Under the pieces are notes generated by a model. It ran no database searches. It was given only the letters and a program-made list of their open reading frames with translations, and was not told the origin of the DNA. Positions 43,309-53,498 of a stretch of DNA of 64,000 bases are shown in pieces (within the stretch, counting starts at the first letter, position 1; each line of letters starts with the position of its first letter). Location of the stretch: the NCBI GenBank assembly GCA_009392005.1, contig VFHL01000010.1, positions 1-64,000 on the forward strand. The letters run 5' to 3'. Made by a program: the position numbers and the translations under genes. The stretch comes from SAR202 cluster bacterium. GTDB lineage: Bacteria > Chloroflexota > Dehalococcoidia > UBA6926 > VFHL01.

Positions 43309-45624
43309 ATGACGGAAAAACAAGGGAAGAAAAACATTACACAGAAGAAGAGTCCGCGGCGCCGCGTCAGCAAAACCAAAAATGAGGTCGCTAAGGCGGC
43401 CCCAGATTCAGGATCCTTGCGTGATCTTGTCATTGTTGAATCCCCTGCGAAAGCTAGGACTTTGAGCAGGATGCTTGGTGACAAGTATCACGTCGAAGCG
43501 TCAATGGGTCATGTTCGGGATTTACCGTCAAATGATTTAGGAATTGATACTGAACACGATTTCCAGCCGAAATACGCCATCATCAAAGAGCGTTTCCACC
43601 TTATCAATGAATTGCGACGTGTGGGAAAATCCGCTGATACAGTGTATCTCGCGACTGACCCAGACAGAGAGGGTGAAGCGATATCATGGCATGTCATGGA
43701 AGCGATGCGTCTGACACCGGATCGTATTAAGCGGGTTGTTTTTCATGAAATTACTGAAGACGCGGTTTTATCTGCGTTTCAGGAGCCGAAATCTATTGAT
43801 ATGGAATTAGTTAATGCTCAGCAAGCCAGACGATTACTTGACCGTATCGTTGGATTCAAGATTAGCCCTATTCTTGGCCGGAAGGTGCGACGAGGTTTGT
43901 CTGCGGGGAGGGTTCAATCCCCTGCACTAAGAATGGTTGTGGATCGAGAGCGTGAAATTGATGCATTTGTAGCGAAAGAGTTTTGGACTGTTCATGCGGA
44001 TCTGGCAGCTGGTGATGCTTCGCAAGCCTCCCCTCAAGCATTTTCAGCGAAACTTGATAGTGTTGTTCAAGGATCAGGGGAAATAGTGAAAATCGATTTG
44101 TCTAACGAAGACGAAACGATGCAGATTGTGGATGATATCAGGCCGAGCACTTTTAAAGTTCAAAAGGTCACTAAGCGGAACAGACGGCGTCGTCCCGCCG
44201 CTCCATTTATAACATCGACGCTCCAGCAGGAGGCATGGCGTAAGCTACGTTTCCCCGCACGGAAAACTATGAGTGTTGCGCAGCAGCTATATGAAGGTAT
44301 TTCCTTAAGATCGGATGGTCCTATAGGCCTGATCACCTACATGAGAACTGATTCGACGAATCTTGCAGACCAGGCGCAACAAGAAATACGTCAATGGATT
44401 ACCGAAAAGCATGGGGACAAGTATGTGCCAAAATCCGCGCGCGTATATACGCGTAAGGTGAAGGGTGCACAAGAAGCACACGAAGCAATCCGACCTACCT
44501 CAATCCAAAGGTCTCCCGAGAGCATCAGAAGCGATCTTACCCAAGATCAAGCTCGTCTTTATGACCTTATTTGGAAACGGGTGCTTGCGTCACAGATGAC
44601 AGATGCAATATTTGATGCAACATCAATCGATATCTGGTCCACGAATACTTCGCGGGATAAAACATACGTGTTCAAAACATCTGGTCAGGTAATGCAATTC
44701 AATGGATTTCTTGCGGTGTACGAAGAAGGGACTGATGAGTCTGAAGAGGAGATGGGTGGCAAATTGCCAGAAATGGCTCAATCGGATCTTTTGAATCTAG
44801 TTGATTTGGAACCGAAGCAACATTTCACTCAACCGCCGCCACGTTTCAATGATGCGACGTTAGTGAAAGCATTAGAAGAAAAAGGTATTGGTAGACCTAG
44901 TACGTATGCGCCAACAATATCGCGGCTTCTAGACGTTGGATATATCAAGCGCGATCAGCAGCGATTTGAGCCAGAAAAAGTAGGGCTTTTGGTGCATGAC
45001 TTAGTAGCAGAGCATTTTGACGATATCGTTGATTTGGATTTTACGGCCAATATGGAAGAAAAATTGGAAGAAGTTGCACGTGGCGAACGCGAGTGGGCCT
45101 CGGTTCTACAAGATTTTTATGATCCATTCGCCGCAACTGTGGATAAAGCTGCGGAGGCGATGCCAAGCATGAAAAGCCAGCTTGACGAACCAACAGATGA
45201 AATCTGTGAAGAATGTTCCAAGCCGATGGTCTTAAAGACAGGTAGATTTGGAAAATTCCTTGCATGCACTGGCTTCCCTTCGTGCAAGAACACTCGAGAT
45301 GCTTCTGAGAAGATCGAAAAAGGTTGCCCTAAGTGCAACGCTGATTTGGTTGAGCGTCGTGCACGCAAAACCGGTAGGAGTTTCTACGGGTGCTCGAGTT
45401 ACCCGACATGTAACTTTGTTATTAATGGACAACCTCTTGATGTGTCATGCCCTGAGTGTAATCGATTATTAATTGCTCAAAAAAACGATGGCGCAAAATG
45501 CGTGTCCTGTGACTGGCAGGGTTCACAAGAAGAATTAGTGGTTCCAGAGGATGTTTCTTCCACGCCCGACGTTGATTCACCGGTTGTTGTTAAAGGTTCA
45601 GTGAGCAAATCTGTAGAAGCGTAA
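43309..45624 (+). CDS. topA: DNA topoisomerase I TopA
   Basis: TopA relaxes negative supercoils by single-strand passage. The 771-residue protein has a basic N-terminal tail, the Toprim domain (LVIVESPAKARTLSRMLG, TDPDREGEAISW), the active-site Tyr in GLITYMRTDS, and the GIGRPSTYAPTISRL segment. Three C-terminal zinc modules follow: CEEC...CKNT, CPKC...CNF and a shorter CPEC...CVSCDW. The upstream frame is open, but ATG 43309 with GGAGAA is preferred; the earlier residues are unlike TopA. xerC follows by 34 bases. Confidence 0.96.
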   Translation: MTEKQGKKNITQKKSPRRRVSKTKNEVAKAAPDSGSLRDLVIVESPAKARTLSRMLGDKYHVEASMGHVRDLPSNDLGIDTEHDFQPKYAIIKERFHLINELRRVGKSADTVYLATDPDREGEAISWHVMEAMRLTPDRIKRVVFHEITEDAVLSAFQEPKSIDMELVNAQQARRLLDRIVGFKISPILGRKVRRGLSAGRVQSPALRMVVDREREIDAFVAKEFWTVHADLAAGDASQASPQAFSAKLDSVVQGSGEIVKIDLSNEDETMQIVDDIRPSTFKVQKVTKRNRRRRPAAPFITSTLQQEAWRKLRFPARKTMSVAQQLYEGISLRSDGPIGLITYMRTDSTNLADQAQQEIRQWITEKHGDKYVPKSARVYTRKVKGAQEAHEAIRPTSIQRSPESIRSDLTQDQARLYDLIWKRVLASQMTDAIFDATSIDIWSTNTSRDKTYVFKTSGQVMQFNGFLAVYEEGTDESEEEMGGKLPEMAQSDLLNLVDLEPKQHFTQPPPRFNDATLVKALEEKGIGRPSTYAPTISRLLDVGYIKRDQQRFEPEKVGLLVHDLVAEHFDDIVDLDFTANMEEKLEEVARGEREWASVLQDFYDPFAATVDKAAEAMPSMKSQLDEPTDEICEECSKPMVLKTGRFGKFLACTGFPSCKNTRDASEKIEKGCPKCNADLVERRARKTGRSFYGCSSYPTCNFVINGQPLDVSCPECNRLLIAQKNDGAKCVSCDWQGSQEELVVPEDVSSTPDVDSPVVVKGSVSKSVEA

Positions 45625-45658
45625 CGATTGGTATGGCTGTGTCACTAATGGCAATCTG

Positions 45659-46576
45659 ATGATATTGAATCGTTCTGAAAAAAGTCTAGATTTCCACCTT
45701 CTAAGTTTCGAGAAACATCTGGTCGGTGTACGTAATGCTTCGCCAAGTACGGTGAGAGCATATATTGATGACCTCACTCCTTTTGTGCAGATGTTGAAAG
45801 ACATCAAGATTGAGGCTTATGCTGAGGTGGATCGGACTGTGGTCCGGAAATTTGCTCAAAAATTATATGACCACGGTTATAGTCGTTCAAGCATTGGGCG
45901 AAAGCTAAGTGCATTGCGTAGTTTCTATAAGTTTTTGGACTTGGAAGGAGTTTCCCCATCGGAACTCGTACGCAAGACTCCTTCTCCCAAACGTGGTCGG
46001 TACCTACCTGACTATCTTTCTATTGGTCAAATGGAAAAATTGATTCATGCTCCAGACATAAAAACCCCCCTTGGTCAGAGAGACCGGGCTATTATTGAAC
46101 TTTTTTACAGTTCAGGCATTCGGGTAAGCGAGTTAGCAGCATTGAAACTGGATGAAATCGATCTAGGGGTTAATGAATTACGGGTTTGGGGGAAAGGTCA
46201 AAAACAGAGGATTGCCTTATTTGGTGAGCGTTGCAATGAATCGCTGGGTTTGTATTTAGATAGTGGACGGATAGCTCTTTTAAAAGAGCAAAAATACGAC
46301 TCAATTTTCTTGAATGCCAAAGGTAAACCAATAACACCACGTGGCATCCAATATATTATGGCACAGTATGCTTTGCGGATCGGCTTGCCGAATATTCATC
46401 CTCATACCCTTCGGCATAGTTTCGCCACGCATCTCCTAGATGGTGGAGCGGACCTAAGGGTTGTTCAGGAACTTTTAGGGCATACCCGACTGACAAGTAC
46501 TGAAATATACACTCATGTTACCCAGGCCCAGACGAAAGTTGTCTACAAGAAAGCGCATCCTGGGATGAATCGTTGA
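45659..46576 (+). CDS. xerC: Tyrosine recombinase XerC/XerD
   Basis: A Xer-type site-specific recombinase that resolves chromosome dimers. The 305-residue protein has the N-terminal SAM-like core-binding domain and a catalytic domain with R155 (SSGIRVSELAAL), K179 (VWGKGQKQR), H249 and R252 (HPHTLRHSFATH), H275 (LLGHTRL) and Tyr 284 (STEIYTHVT). All six catalytic positions are intact. Position after topA matches the topA-(trmFO)-xerC order of Firmicutes. XerC and XerD cannot be separated by sequence here. Confidence 0.94.
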   Translation: MILNRSEKSLDFHLLSFEKHLVGVRNASPSTVRAYIDDLTPFVQMLKDIKIEAYAEVDRTVVRKFAQKLYDHGYSRSSIGRKLSALRSFYKFLDLEGVSPSELVRKTPSPKRGRYLPDYLSIGQMEKLIHAPDIKTPLGQRDRAIIELFYSSGIRVSELAALKLDEIDLGVNELRVWGKGQKQRIALFGERCNESLGLYLDSGRIALLKEQKYDSIFLNAKGKPITPRGIQYIMAQYALRIGLPNIHPHTLRHSFATHLLDGGADLRVVQELLGHTRLTSTEIYTHVTQAQTKVVYKKAHPGMNR

Positions 46577-46633
46577 TTCCTGTTCTTAAGCTTTTTAAGA
46601 TTGAATGGCTTCGCGTTTCGCTCAGAAATGAAT

Positions 46634-47455
46634 CTATTTATTCAGGTTGAAAGTTTCTTTCTTGCTCACGCGTCCTTCTTTGGATAGCTTGTCTAAATGA
46701 TTTCTAACATTTCTAGCAGCACCATCACGTAATCCTTTTTTCAAGTTCTTGGGATAGATATCTTTGACCATTTCTTCAACTGATTCGATCCCTTTGCCTA
46801 AAGAGCCGAGAACTTGGGATTCTCGTTGATTACGGTGGTCAATGTATGTTTGGACTAGTCGGCCTGCACGGGGTTTATTGACCACGCCACCATGTGCTGG
46901 CGCAATAATTTCATGCCTGAACTTCTTTAATAGTTCAAGCGATTTCATATACGCTCCCAAATCTTGCATTGTTGAGGATGACGAGCCAAGTATCGTGTCA
47001 CCGGTAAAAAGAACGCGTTCTTTGGAAAGGTGGTAACAAACATGGTCGACTGCATGACCCGGTGTGAAAACGGCCCGCATTCGCACTCCCCCACCAGTCT
47101 CCAGCATTTCTCGCGAGCGGAGCGGTCTCACAGCTTCTTTTGGTGCTAATTTTTGTAGGGTTTTCACAAGTTTTGGATGACAAAGGATTGGCGCTTGCAT
47201 AGCGTCATACATTCGGTCGACACCACCATAGTGGTCAGCGTGACCATGCGTGATCGCGATTCCGGTAATTTTTGGGCTTCCAAGTTTTTCGTAATATTCT
47301 AGTATCGTTCGAGTCCATTCTCGATCTTGTGTGCCAGTGTCAATGAGGATCATTTCTTCTTTTGGATCACCTACGAAATAGTTGTTGCTGCCGCCAGGAT
47401 GTGCGTCGGCGCCATCATCTATATGGCAGACGTATACATGGGGTGTTAATTGCAT
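46634..47455 (-). CDS. MBL-fold metallohydrolase, LACTB2-like
   Basis: A 273-residue metallo-beta-lactamase-fold protein with THGHADHYGG (H70, H72, D74, H75), the GHAVDHVCY and LFTGDTILGSS metal-site segments and PAHGGVV. A C-terminal helical and winged-helix extension (about residues 205-270) is like that of LACTB2, an RNA endonuclease family, but hydrolases of this type act on many thioesters and nucleic acids. It lies convergent with xerC. Substrate unknown. Confidence 0.9.
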   Translation of the reverse strand: MQLTPHVYVCHIDDGADAHPGGSNNYFVGDPKEEMILIDTGTQDREWTRTILEYYEKLGSPKITGIAITHGHADHYGGVDRMYDAMQAPILCHPKLVKTLQKLAPKEAVRPLRSREMLETGGGVRMRAVFTPGHAVDHVCYHLSKERVLFTGDTILGSSSSTMQDLGAYMKSLELLKKFRHEIIAPAHGGVVNKPRAGRLVQTYIDHRNQRESQVLGSLGKGIESVEEMVKDIYPKNLKKGLRDGAARNVRNHLDKLSKEGRVSKKETFNLNK

Positions 47456-47710
47456 GTTTCTCTCCTTCGCATATTATAGATGCCCGTTTCCGGATGTATT
47501 GTGCCTATACATACATTGAAATGCAACATTCGCCTTCTTGCTGGGGTCATTTAATACTCACGCATAGAAACAGAAGTCGTCAGAATATGGGTAATCACCG
47601 ATGAGTTCAAATCTCCGAGAGAAGTTTACGGAATTATCATTTGGGTGTTATTTATGTAGCTGGCAAAGTAGCTGGTACAATTAGCAGGAACACTAGGATC
47701 GGAGGAAGAA

Positions 47711-48169
47711 ATGCATATCCTTGTGATGAATGGCCCCAACCTAAATTTCCTAGGGAAAAGGGATCATCAAATATATGGGAATTTCACCTTAGAAATGTTG
47801 TGCGAGAAGATCGAGGCGCGAGCAATCGAATTGAGCGTTACAGTAACGTTTCACCAAAGTAATGCTGAAGGTACCTTGATCGATTTCGTTCAAGAGAATG
47901 CTGCCAATTGTGATGGCATAATTGTTAATGCAGGTGCTTTGACACATTATGGGTATGCCCTTCGGGATGCTCTCGATGATGCTGGTGTACCAATTATTGA
48001 GGTGCATATCTCAAATATATATGCGCGAGAAGAGTGGCGGCATCGATCTGTAATTGCGTCAATCGCAAAAGGACAAATTACCGGCCTTGGGTGGAGAGGA
48101 TATCTGCACGCTCTTGAAAACCTTGTTTTTGAGGAGAGCAATTTGGAATTGGGAGAAAATAAAATATGA
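47711..48169 (+). CDS. aroQ: 3-dehydroquinate dehydratase type II AroQ
   Basis: AroQ dehydrates 3-dehydroquinate in the shikimate pathway. The 152-residue protein has MNGPNLNFLGKRDHQIYG with the lid Arg and catalytic Tyr, FHQSNAEGTLIDF, the NAGALTHYGYALRDAL segment and EVHISNIYAREEWRHRSV with the catalytic His. HYG replaces the more usual HTS. ATGA overlap with pepP at 48166-48169. Good GGAGGAAG before ATG 47711. Confidence 0.94.
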   Translation: MHILVMNGPNLNFLGKRDHQIYGNFTLEMLCEKIEARAIELSVTVTFHQSNAEGTLIDFVQENAANCDGIIVNAGALTHYGYALRDALDDAGVPIIEVHISNIYAREEWRHRSVIASIAKGQITGLGWRGYLHALENLVFEESNLELGENKI

Positions 48170-49254
48170 CAAAAGAGCGCATTAATGCATTGCGATCCAC
48201 CTTACGTGACAAGAAATTGGATGCATTCCTCATTTCGCATCCCGAAAATCGTCGCTACTTGAGTGGTTTCACGGGATCTGCGGGATTCTTGTTCATTTCA
48301 TTTGATAAGGCTATTCTAGCTACTGATTTTCGTTATACGGAGCAGGCAAATAGGCAATCGCCTGACTTTGAGATACTACAGATTACGGGCGCAATGACTT
48401 CCTGGCTTCCGGAAACACTGAAAACTCTAAACTGCAAAAATATTGGATTTGAAGCGGAGGATCTCACAGTATCAGCTCACGAAAGGCTTCTTGAAACTGT
48501 TCGTGGAGCAGATAATGTCGAGGTTGATTTCACCCCAACGCAAGGTTTTGTTGAGCCTCTCCGCAGCGTAAAAGAAGAGTCTGAAGTCAACGATTTGCAA
48601 GCTGCAATTGATGCCTCGGATGCTGCGATGAATGCGATCACAGCTATTTTGAAACCAGGTATGACTGAAAAAGAAGTTGGGTGGAAGCTTGAACAAGCTA
48701 TGCGTGATTTTGGGGCTGAGGGTCCTTCTTTTGAAACGATAGTTGCATCTGGACCGAACGCGGCTTTACCTCACCACAGACCGTCTGACCGAGATCTACG
48801 GATTGGTGAGCCCATTGTCATTGATATGGGAGCACTAGTGAATGGCTATTGTTCCGATCTAACACGTACCGTGATTCTTGGCGAGCCTGACAAGAAATTT
48901 ACAGAAATATACGATATTGTTCACACAGCTCAATTGGCAGCAATAAATACTGTTGTTGAGGATATGACTGGCGGTGAGGTTGATGCACTTTCTAGAAATA
49001 TCATTGAAGAAGCCGGTTATGGTGATCAATTTGGTCATTCACTTGGGCATGGAGTGGGACTGGCAGTTCACGAAGCGCCAAGGGTCGGTAAGGGTGTAGA
49101 AGATCACATAAAAAATGGAATGGTCTTTACTATAGAGCCAGGTATTTATATTAGTGGTTGGGGTGGCGTTCGTATTGAAGACATTGTGATTTTGGAAGAG
49201 GGCAATGCTCGAGTACTGAGCCATGCAAATAAACGTGAGACATTAGGAGTATAA
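48166..49254 (+). CDS. Xaa-Pro aminopeptidase, M24 family
   Basis: A 362-residue M24B peptidase with a creatinase-like N-terminal domain and the pita-bread catalytic domain. Metal ligands appear in IDMGALVNGYCSDLTRT (two Asp), GHSLGHGVGLAVHE (His), VFTIEPGIYI (Glu) and GGVRIEDIVI (Glu). It removes N-terminal residues before proline. aroQ-pepP-efp is a common bacterial string; the gap to efp is four bases. Confidence 0.95.
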   Translation: MTKERINALRSTLRDKKLDAFLISHPENRRYLSGFTGSAGFLFISFDKAILATDFRYTEQANRQSPDFEILQITGAMTSWLPETLKTLNCKNIGFEAEDLTVSAHERLLETVRGADNVEVDFTPTQGFVEPLRSVKEESEVNDLQAAIDASDAAMNAITAILKPGMTEKEVGWKLEQAMRDFGAEGPSFETIVASGPNAALPHHRPSDRDLRIGEPIVIDMGALVNGYCSDLTRTVILGEPDKKFTEIYDIVHTAQLAAINTVVEDMTGGEVDALSRNIIEEAGYGDQFGHSLGHGVGLAVHEAPRVGKGVEDHIKNGMVFTIEPGIYISGWGGVRIEDIVILEEGNARVLSHANKRETLGV

Positions 49255-49258
49255 GCTC

Positions 49259-49822
49259 GTGATTGAAAGTGGAGATTTACGGCGAGGCATTACGATTCAA
49301 CTTGAAGGAACGATTTACCAAGTTCTGGATTGGAAGCATATAAAAATGGGCCGAGGCTCAGCTCAAGTCCGTATGAAATTAAGGGACATTGTGGATGGGC
49401 ATACGATAGAACGAACCTTCCAATCGGGAGAGCGCTTCCCTCGCGCTGTTTTGGAGAGACAAGAAGTTCAATATCTTTACAACGAGGGTGATTTATACCA
49501 CTTCATGAACACTGAAACTTATGATCAAATGACGATTGATCGAGATAAGATAGAAGAAGCATTGCCATATCTAGTTGATGGTATGAGTTTGAGTTTAATT
49601 TTTTATGAGTCTGATCCCGTTGGGGTTGAATTACCAACAACGGTTGAGTTAACCATTGTAGAGGCGCCGCCATCATTCCGTGGAGATACTGCTGCTGGCA
49701 ATACGAAGCCCGTTGTATTGGAAACAGGTATCACCATTCAAGTGCCATACTTTCTTGAGGCTGGTGAGCGCGTCGTAGTGGATACTCGTTCAGGGGAATA
49801 CGCTGGGCGCTCGCAAAGTTGA
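49259..49822 (+). CDS. efp: Elongation factor P
   Basis: EF-P rescues ribosomes stalled at polyproline. The 187-residue protein has three beta-barrel domains: DLRRGITIQLEGTIYQVLDW, MNTETYDQMTIDRD and PVVLETGITIQVPYFLEAGE. The tip loop reads HIKMGRGSAQV, with Arg where E. coli has the beta-lysylated Lys, and Met replacing Pro two before it. Arg at that site is rhamnosylated by EarP in some bacteria; no earP is seen here. GTG start, with a weak ribosome site but close coupling to the upstream gene. Confidence 0.96.
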   Translation: MIESGDLRRGITIQLEGTIYQVLDWKHIKMGRGSAQVRMKLRDIVDGHTIERTFQSGERFPRAVLERQEVQYLYNEGDLYHFMNTETYDQMTIDRDKIEEALPYLVDGMSLSLIFYESDPVGVELPTTVELTIVEAPPSFRGDTAAGNTKPVVLETGITIQVPYFLEAGERVVVDTRSGEYAGRSQS

Positions 49823-49870
49823 GCGAAGTGAAATTTCAGCAGATGTTTTATTCGTAATGGTTACTCTCTC

Positions 49871-50590
49871 GTGATGATGGAACCAAATAACGCTCGACAC
49901 GAGCACCCTTCATACAAGGCTGATTTTCACATCCATACAAGCTATTCTCCCGATTCTTTCATGAGTCCACGTGCTCTTGTAGAAGCTGCCGTTAGGTCCG
50001 GAATGAGCTGCCTGGCTATAACGGATCACAACACGATACGTGGCGCGCTAGAAGTGCAATCAATTGCACCATTTTATGTGATCATTGGAGAAGAAATTAG
50101 CTCAGCAGATGGTGAAATCATCGGTCTATTCTTGAAGGAAGAAATTCCGAGAGGATTGTCAGCTCGCGAAACGATCGGTGAGATAAAAAAGCAAGAAGGC
50201 ATTGTTCAGATTCCCCACCCGTTTGATAGGTTCCGGAACAAAAGGATACAACGCAAACCTTTAGAGAGTGTGTTACCTGAAGTTGACATTGTCGAAGCGT
50301 TTAATGCTCGAACGACATTACGTCGAGATATATTGAAATCCACTGAATTTGTCCAAAATAATCGTAATGAATTCAATATAATTCCCACAGCAGTCACGGA
50401 TTCTCATACTGCATATGAGATTGGCAGAACTTGGGTTGAGCTGCCAATGTTTACGGGTCGAGAGGACTTTTTGGAGGCACTTAGCCATGGTCGTTTGGTC
50501 GGGAATCTCGTAACGCCGTTGGTTCATATTGCGACACGTTTTACGAAGCTAACAAAGCGATTTATTCAGCCAATACCTAAGTCACGTTAA
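49871..50590 (+). CDS. PHP-domain phosphoesterase
   Basis: A 239-residue PHP protein: DFHIHTSYSPDS (HxH near 20-22), AITDHNTIRGA, GEEISSADGEIIGLFL, IPHPFDR and VTDSHTAYEIG give the metal-binding residues of PHP phosphatases related to 5'-3' exoribonuclease RNase AM and histidinol phosphatase. Three start codons in a row (GTG-ATG-ATG at 49871-49879) make the exact N-terminus uncertain. Substrate unknown. It is followed closely by a formyltransferase. Confidence 0.88.
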   Translation: MMMEPNNARHEHPSYKADFHIHTSYSPDSFMSPRALVEAAVRSGMSCLAITDHNTIRGALEVQSIAPFYVIIGEEISSADGEIIGLFLKEEIPRGLSARETIGEIKKQEGIVQIPHPFDRFRNKRIQRKPLESVLPEVDIVEAFNARTTLRRDILKSTEFVQNNRNEFNIIPTAVTDSHTAYEIGRTWVELPMFTGREDFLEALSHGRLVGNLVTPLVHIATRFTKLTKRFIQPIPKSR

Positions 50591-50635
50591 TGCATATTGT
50601 CGTGTGTGCCGATTGCGATTAAATGCTGGTATTCT

Positions 50636-51466
50636 ATGACCGTCATGAAAGCAACGAATATTTTTACATTTGGCGTATTTTCTACTGGGCGTGGCAACAG
50701 TTCAAAAACGCTGTTAACAGCTGCTCTTGAAGGAACGCGAAGTAATTATATTCCTGCCGCGGTTTCCTTTGTCTTTTGTAATCGGGAAAAAGGAGAGCAT
50801 GATGGTACCGATGAGTTTCTTGAAATGGTGGAGTCGTACAAAATCCCCTTAATAACCCTGTCATTTCGCAAATTCAGATCCGAATTTCGAAAAAGGTACC
50901 CTCAATCTGGTGAGGATTGGCGTATTGAGTACGATCGTGAAATCCTGCGAAAAATAGAAAAATTTCAGGTTGACGCTATTGCACTAGCGGGATATATGTT
51001 GATCTTTAGCAAAGGTGGTGGCATTCCTGACACATATAATACAGTTAATCTGCATCCCTCTCGGCCTGGTGGCCCAGTAGGGACTTGGCAAGAAGTTATA
51101 TGGCAGCTTATTGACGATCGGGCTATGAATAGTGGAGTGATGATACATTTGACTACCGATGAGCTAGATCGGGGTCCGGTCCTAACCCATTGCGTGTTTT
51201 CTTTGCGCGGACTTGCATTGGATGATGCGTGGCATGCTGTCGGTGATCGTACCAGCAACCAAGTCAAGAACGATGAAGGAGAAAAGAATTCGTTGTTCAA
51301 GATTATTCGTGAAGAGCATGTGAAAAGGGAAAGCTTGCTTTTTGTTGAAACACTTAGGTCGTTGGCAATGGGTTTAATCAAAGTTGATGGTCTATCTGTA
51401 AAGAATATGCACAATGAAGATATCGATGGACATGATCTGACTGCGGAAATAGAAGCACATCTATAG
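50636..51466 (+). CDS. Divergent PurN-like formyltransferase
   Basis: A 276-residue protein of the formyltransferase N-terminal fold. The catalytic set is intact: N138 and H140 in VNLHPSRPGGPV, and D178 in TDELDRGPVL, matching E. coli PurN Asn106, His108 and Asp144. The N-terminus has GVFSTGRGNSSKTLL in place of the PurN SGxGSN loop. It is longer than PurN (about 210) by a C-terminal helical extension of about 75 residues. It could be the GAR transformylase of this organism or act on another amine. The start is uncertain (ATG 50636 or 50645). Confidence 0.78.
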   Translation: MTVMKATNIFTFGVFSTGRGNSSKTLLTAALEGTRSNYIPAAVSFVFCNREKGEHDGTDEFLEMVESYKIPLITLSFRKFRSEFRKRYPQSGEDWRIEYDREILRKIEKFQVDAIALAGYMLIFSKGGGIPDTYNTVNLHPSRPGGPVGTWQEVIWQLIDDRAMNSGVMIHLTTDELDRGPVLTHCVFSLRGLALDDAWHAVGDRTSNQVKNDEGEKNSLFKIIREEHVKRESLLFVETLRSLAMGLIKVDGLSVKNMHNEDIDGHDLTAEIEAHL

Positions 51467-51533
51467 AGATGTTTACTTCCTGAGCAGAAAATCAGATGAG
51501 CTTTGTTTAAACTAGTAGAGCTCTAGTCCGCTG

Positions 51534-52823
51534 TTACGCGCTTTTTTCGGGTTGAGGGAATGAGATTGGTTGCTCTGCTGAATTTAGCAGGAGCGGTTTA
51601 GCGGTTCCTCTGAGCGTTTCTCCAGTGATGATGCACTTCGCAACGCCAGATATCGATGGAATCTCATACATAGCATCAAGTAACGTTTCTTCTACGATCG
51701 TCCTTAATCCGCGTGCACCGGTTTTTTTCTTCATTGCTTCTTCAGCGGCTACTTGCAGTGCTTCAGAAGTGAAGACTAGTTCAGTTTCATCTAGCATGAA
51801 AAGGTGCTCATATTGCTTCACTAATGCATTTTTGGGTTCGGTTAGGATTCTGACTAATGCATACTCGTCAAGTGCATCTAGGCTAACCAACAACGGTAAT
51901 CGCCCAACAAATTCGGGGATCAACCCATATTCTAAAAGATCGTCGTGATTTATATGTTGTAGGACAGCTGATTTTTCATCTTGGGATCCTTGTGTTTCTA
52001 GGATTGTTCGAAAGCCAATCGTTTGTTGATCTTTCATGATCCTATTTTTAGTGGCGTCTTCCAATCCTTCAAACGCCCCACCACAGATAAAGAGGATATT
52101 TGAGGTGTCAATTTGGACGAACTCTTGGTGTGGGTGCTTCCTGCCACCCTGTGGTGGCACGTTAGCGATTGACCCCTCGATGATTTTTAGTAAGGCTTGT
52201 TGGACTCCTTCGCCTGAGACATCTCTTGTGATTGACGGGTTTGCACTCTTCCGCCCGATTTTATCAATTTCATCGATGTAAATAATTCCTCGTTCAGCTC
52301 TCCCTACGTCGAAATCGGCGGCTTGCAGTAAATGCAGTAGGATATTTTCTACGTCTTCTCCCACGTATCCTGCCTCTGTTAGAGATGTCGCATCTGCTAT
52401 TGTGAATGGTACGTCCAATATTTTGGCTAATGTTTGAGCAAGCAAAGTCTTTCCTGAACCAGTCGGACCCACGAAAAGTACATTTGTTTTCTCTAACTCC
52501 ACGGAATCTACATCGTGCTTTTGCATCCTCTTGTAGTGATTGTAAACAGCGACACTTAATACACGGCGTGCCCGTTCTTGCCCAATAACGTACGTTCCAA
52601 GGGTTTCGAAAATTTCTTGCGGAGTTTTAGGTGTTGGGTATTTTTCCTCAGGCGGGACTTGTCCTTGCTCCATCTCTTCCGTCATGATCCGTTGGCATGT
52701 GATTACGCATTCGTCACAAATGAATACCCCTTCAGGTCCAGCAATCAGTCGCTGTACCTGTTCTTGACCTTTATAACAAAAGGAACACTGGTAGTTTGAT
52801 CTCGAACCTGAATCAGATGTCAT
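51534..52823 (-). CDS. clpX: ATP-dependent Clp protease ATP-binding subunit ClpX
   Basis: ClpX unfolds substrates for ClpP. The 429-residue protein has the N-terminal zinc-binding domain (CSFC...CDECV), Walker [16 protein letters not shown], Walker [11 protein letters not shown], the pore loop AGYVGED, sensor and RALVEETLLD-type small domain near the end. It follows clpP by 30 bases in a tig-clpP-clpX operon, as in many bacteria, and has lost only the variable tail. Confidence 0.98.
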   Translation of the reverse strand: MTSDSGSRSNYQCSFCYKGQEQVQRLIAGPEGVFICDECVITCQRIMTEEMEQGQVPPEEKYPTPKTPQEIFETLGTYVIGQERARRVLSVAVYNHYKRMQKHDVDSVELEKTNVLFVGPTGSGKTLLAQTLAKILDVPFTIADATSLTEAGYVGEDVENILLHLLQAADFDVGRAERGIIYIDEIDKIGRKSANPSITRDVSGEGVQQALLKIIEGSIANVPPQGGRKHPHQEFVQIDTSNILFICGGAFEGLEDATKNRIMKDQQTIGFRTILETQGSQDEKSAVLQHINHDDLLEYGLIPEFVGRLPLLVSLDALDEYALVRILTEPKNALVKQYEHLFMLDETELVFTSEALQVAAEEAMKKKTGARGLRTIVEETLLDAMYEIPSISGVAKCIITGETLRGTAKPLLLNSAEQPISFPQPEKSA

Positions 52824-52853
52824 ATGATCCTCGTATGGAACGTGCCGATTCTG

Positions 52854-53468
52854 TTATTCCTCTTCCTCGGCGCTGCCAAGCATGTCATCTACTAATCCGT
52901 ACTCTTTTGCCTCTTCAGCAGGTAGGTAGAAATCCCTGTCCATATCCCGGGTTACTGTTTCAAGGGGTTGCCCTGTATGTTTAACAATAATCCCACGAAT
53001 CTTCTCCTGCATCCGCAGAATTTCGCGTGCCGCGATCTCTATGTCAGATGCTTGGCCTTGTGCTCCACCCATCGCCTGGTGCATATGTACAGTTGCGTTC
53101 GGTAGAGCATATCGCTTACCAGCTGCCCCCGCGCAGAGCAGTACCGTTGCCATGCTAGCCGTCATTCCAACCGCAATAGTGGATACATCACTTCGTATCA
53201 GTTGCATTGTGTCATAGATGGCCAAACCAGCATTAATGACACCTCCAGGACTATTGATGTACAAATTAATTTCTTTGTCGGGGTCTTCCCGATCTAGGTA
53301 GAGTAGTTGCGCTACGATCAGGTTAGCGACTTGGTCATTGATGGGAGTACCAAGGAAAATAATCCGTTCCTTGAGTAGGAGTGAGTAGATGTCAAAAGCT
53401 CGCTCACCACGGGCACCACTCTCGATTACCATTGGAATCATGCTGCTGGGATTTGTAATTTCAGACAA
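52854..53468 (-). CDS. clpP: ATP-dependent Clp protease proteolytic subunit ClpP
   Basis: The 204-residue serine peptidase has [40 protein letters not shown], the Ser in [14 protein letters not shown], the His in [14 protein letters not shown] and the Asp in [17 protein letters not shown]. All three triad residues are present. It has an acidic tail of five Glu. A GGAGG motif precedes the start. Confidence 0.98.
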   Translation of the reverse strand: MSEITNPSSMIPMVIESGARGERAFDIYSLLLKERIIFLGTPINDQVANLIVAQLLYLDREDPDKEINLYINSPGGVINAGLAIYDTMQLIRSDVSTIAVGMTASMATVLLCAGAAGKRYALPNATVHMHQAMGGAQGQASDIEIAAREILRMQEKIRGIIVKHTGQPLETVTRDMDRDFYLPAEEAKEYGLVDDMLGSAEEEE

Positions 53469-53498
53469 GTTTGTTGACCTCCATATTTTCTTGTAAAT

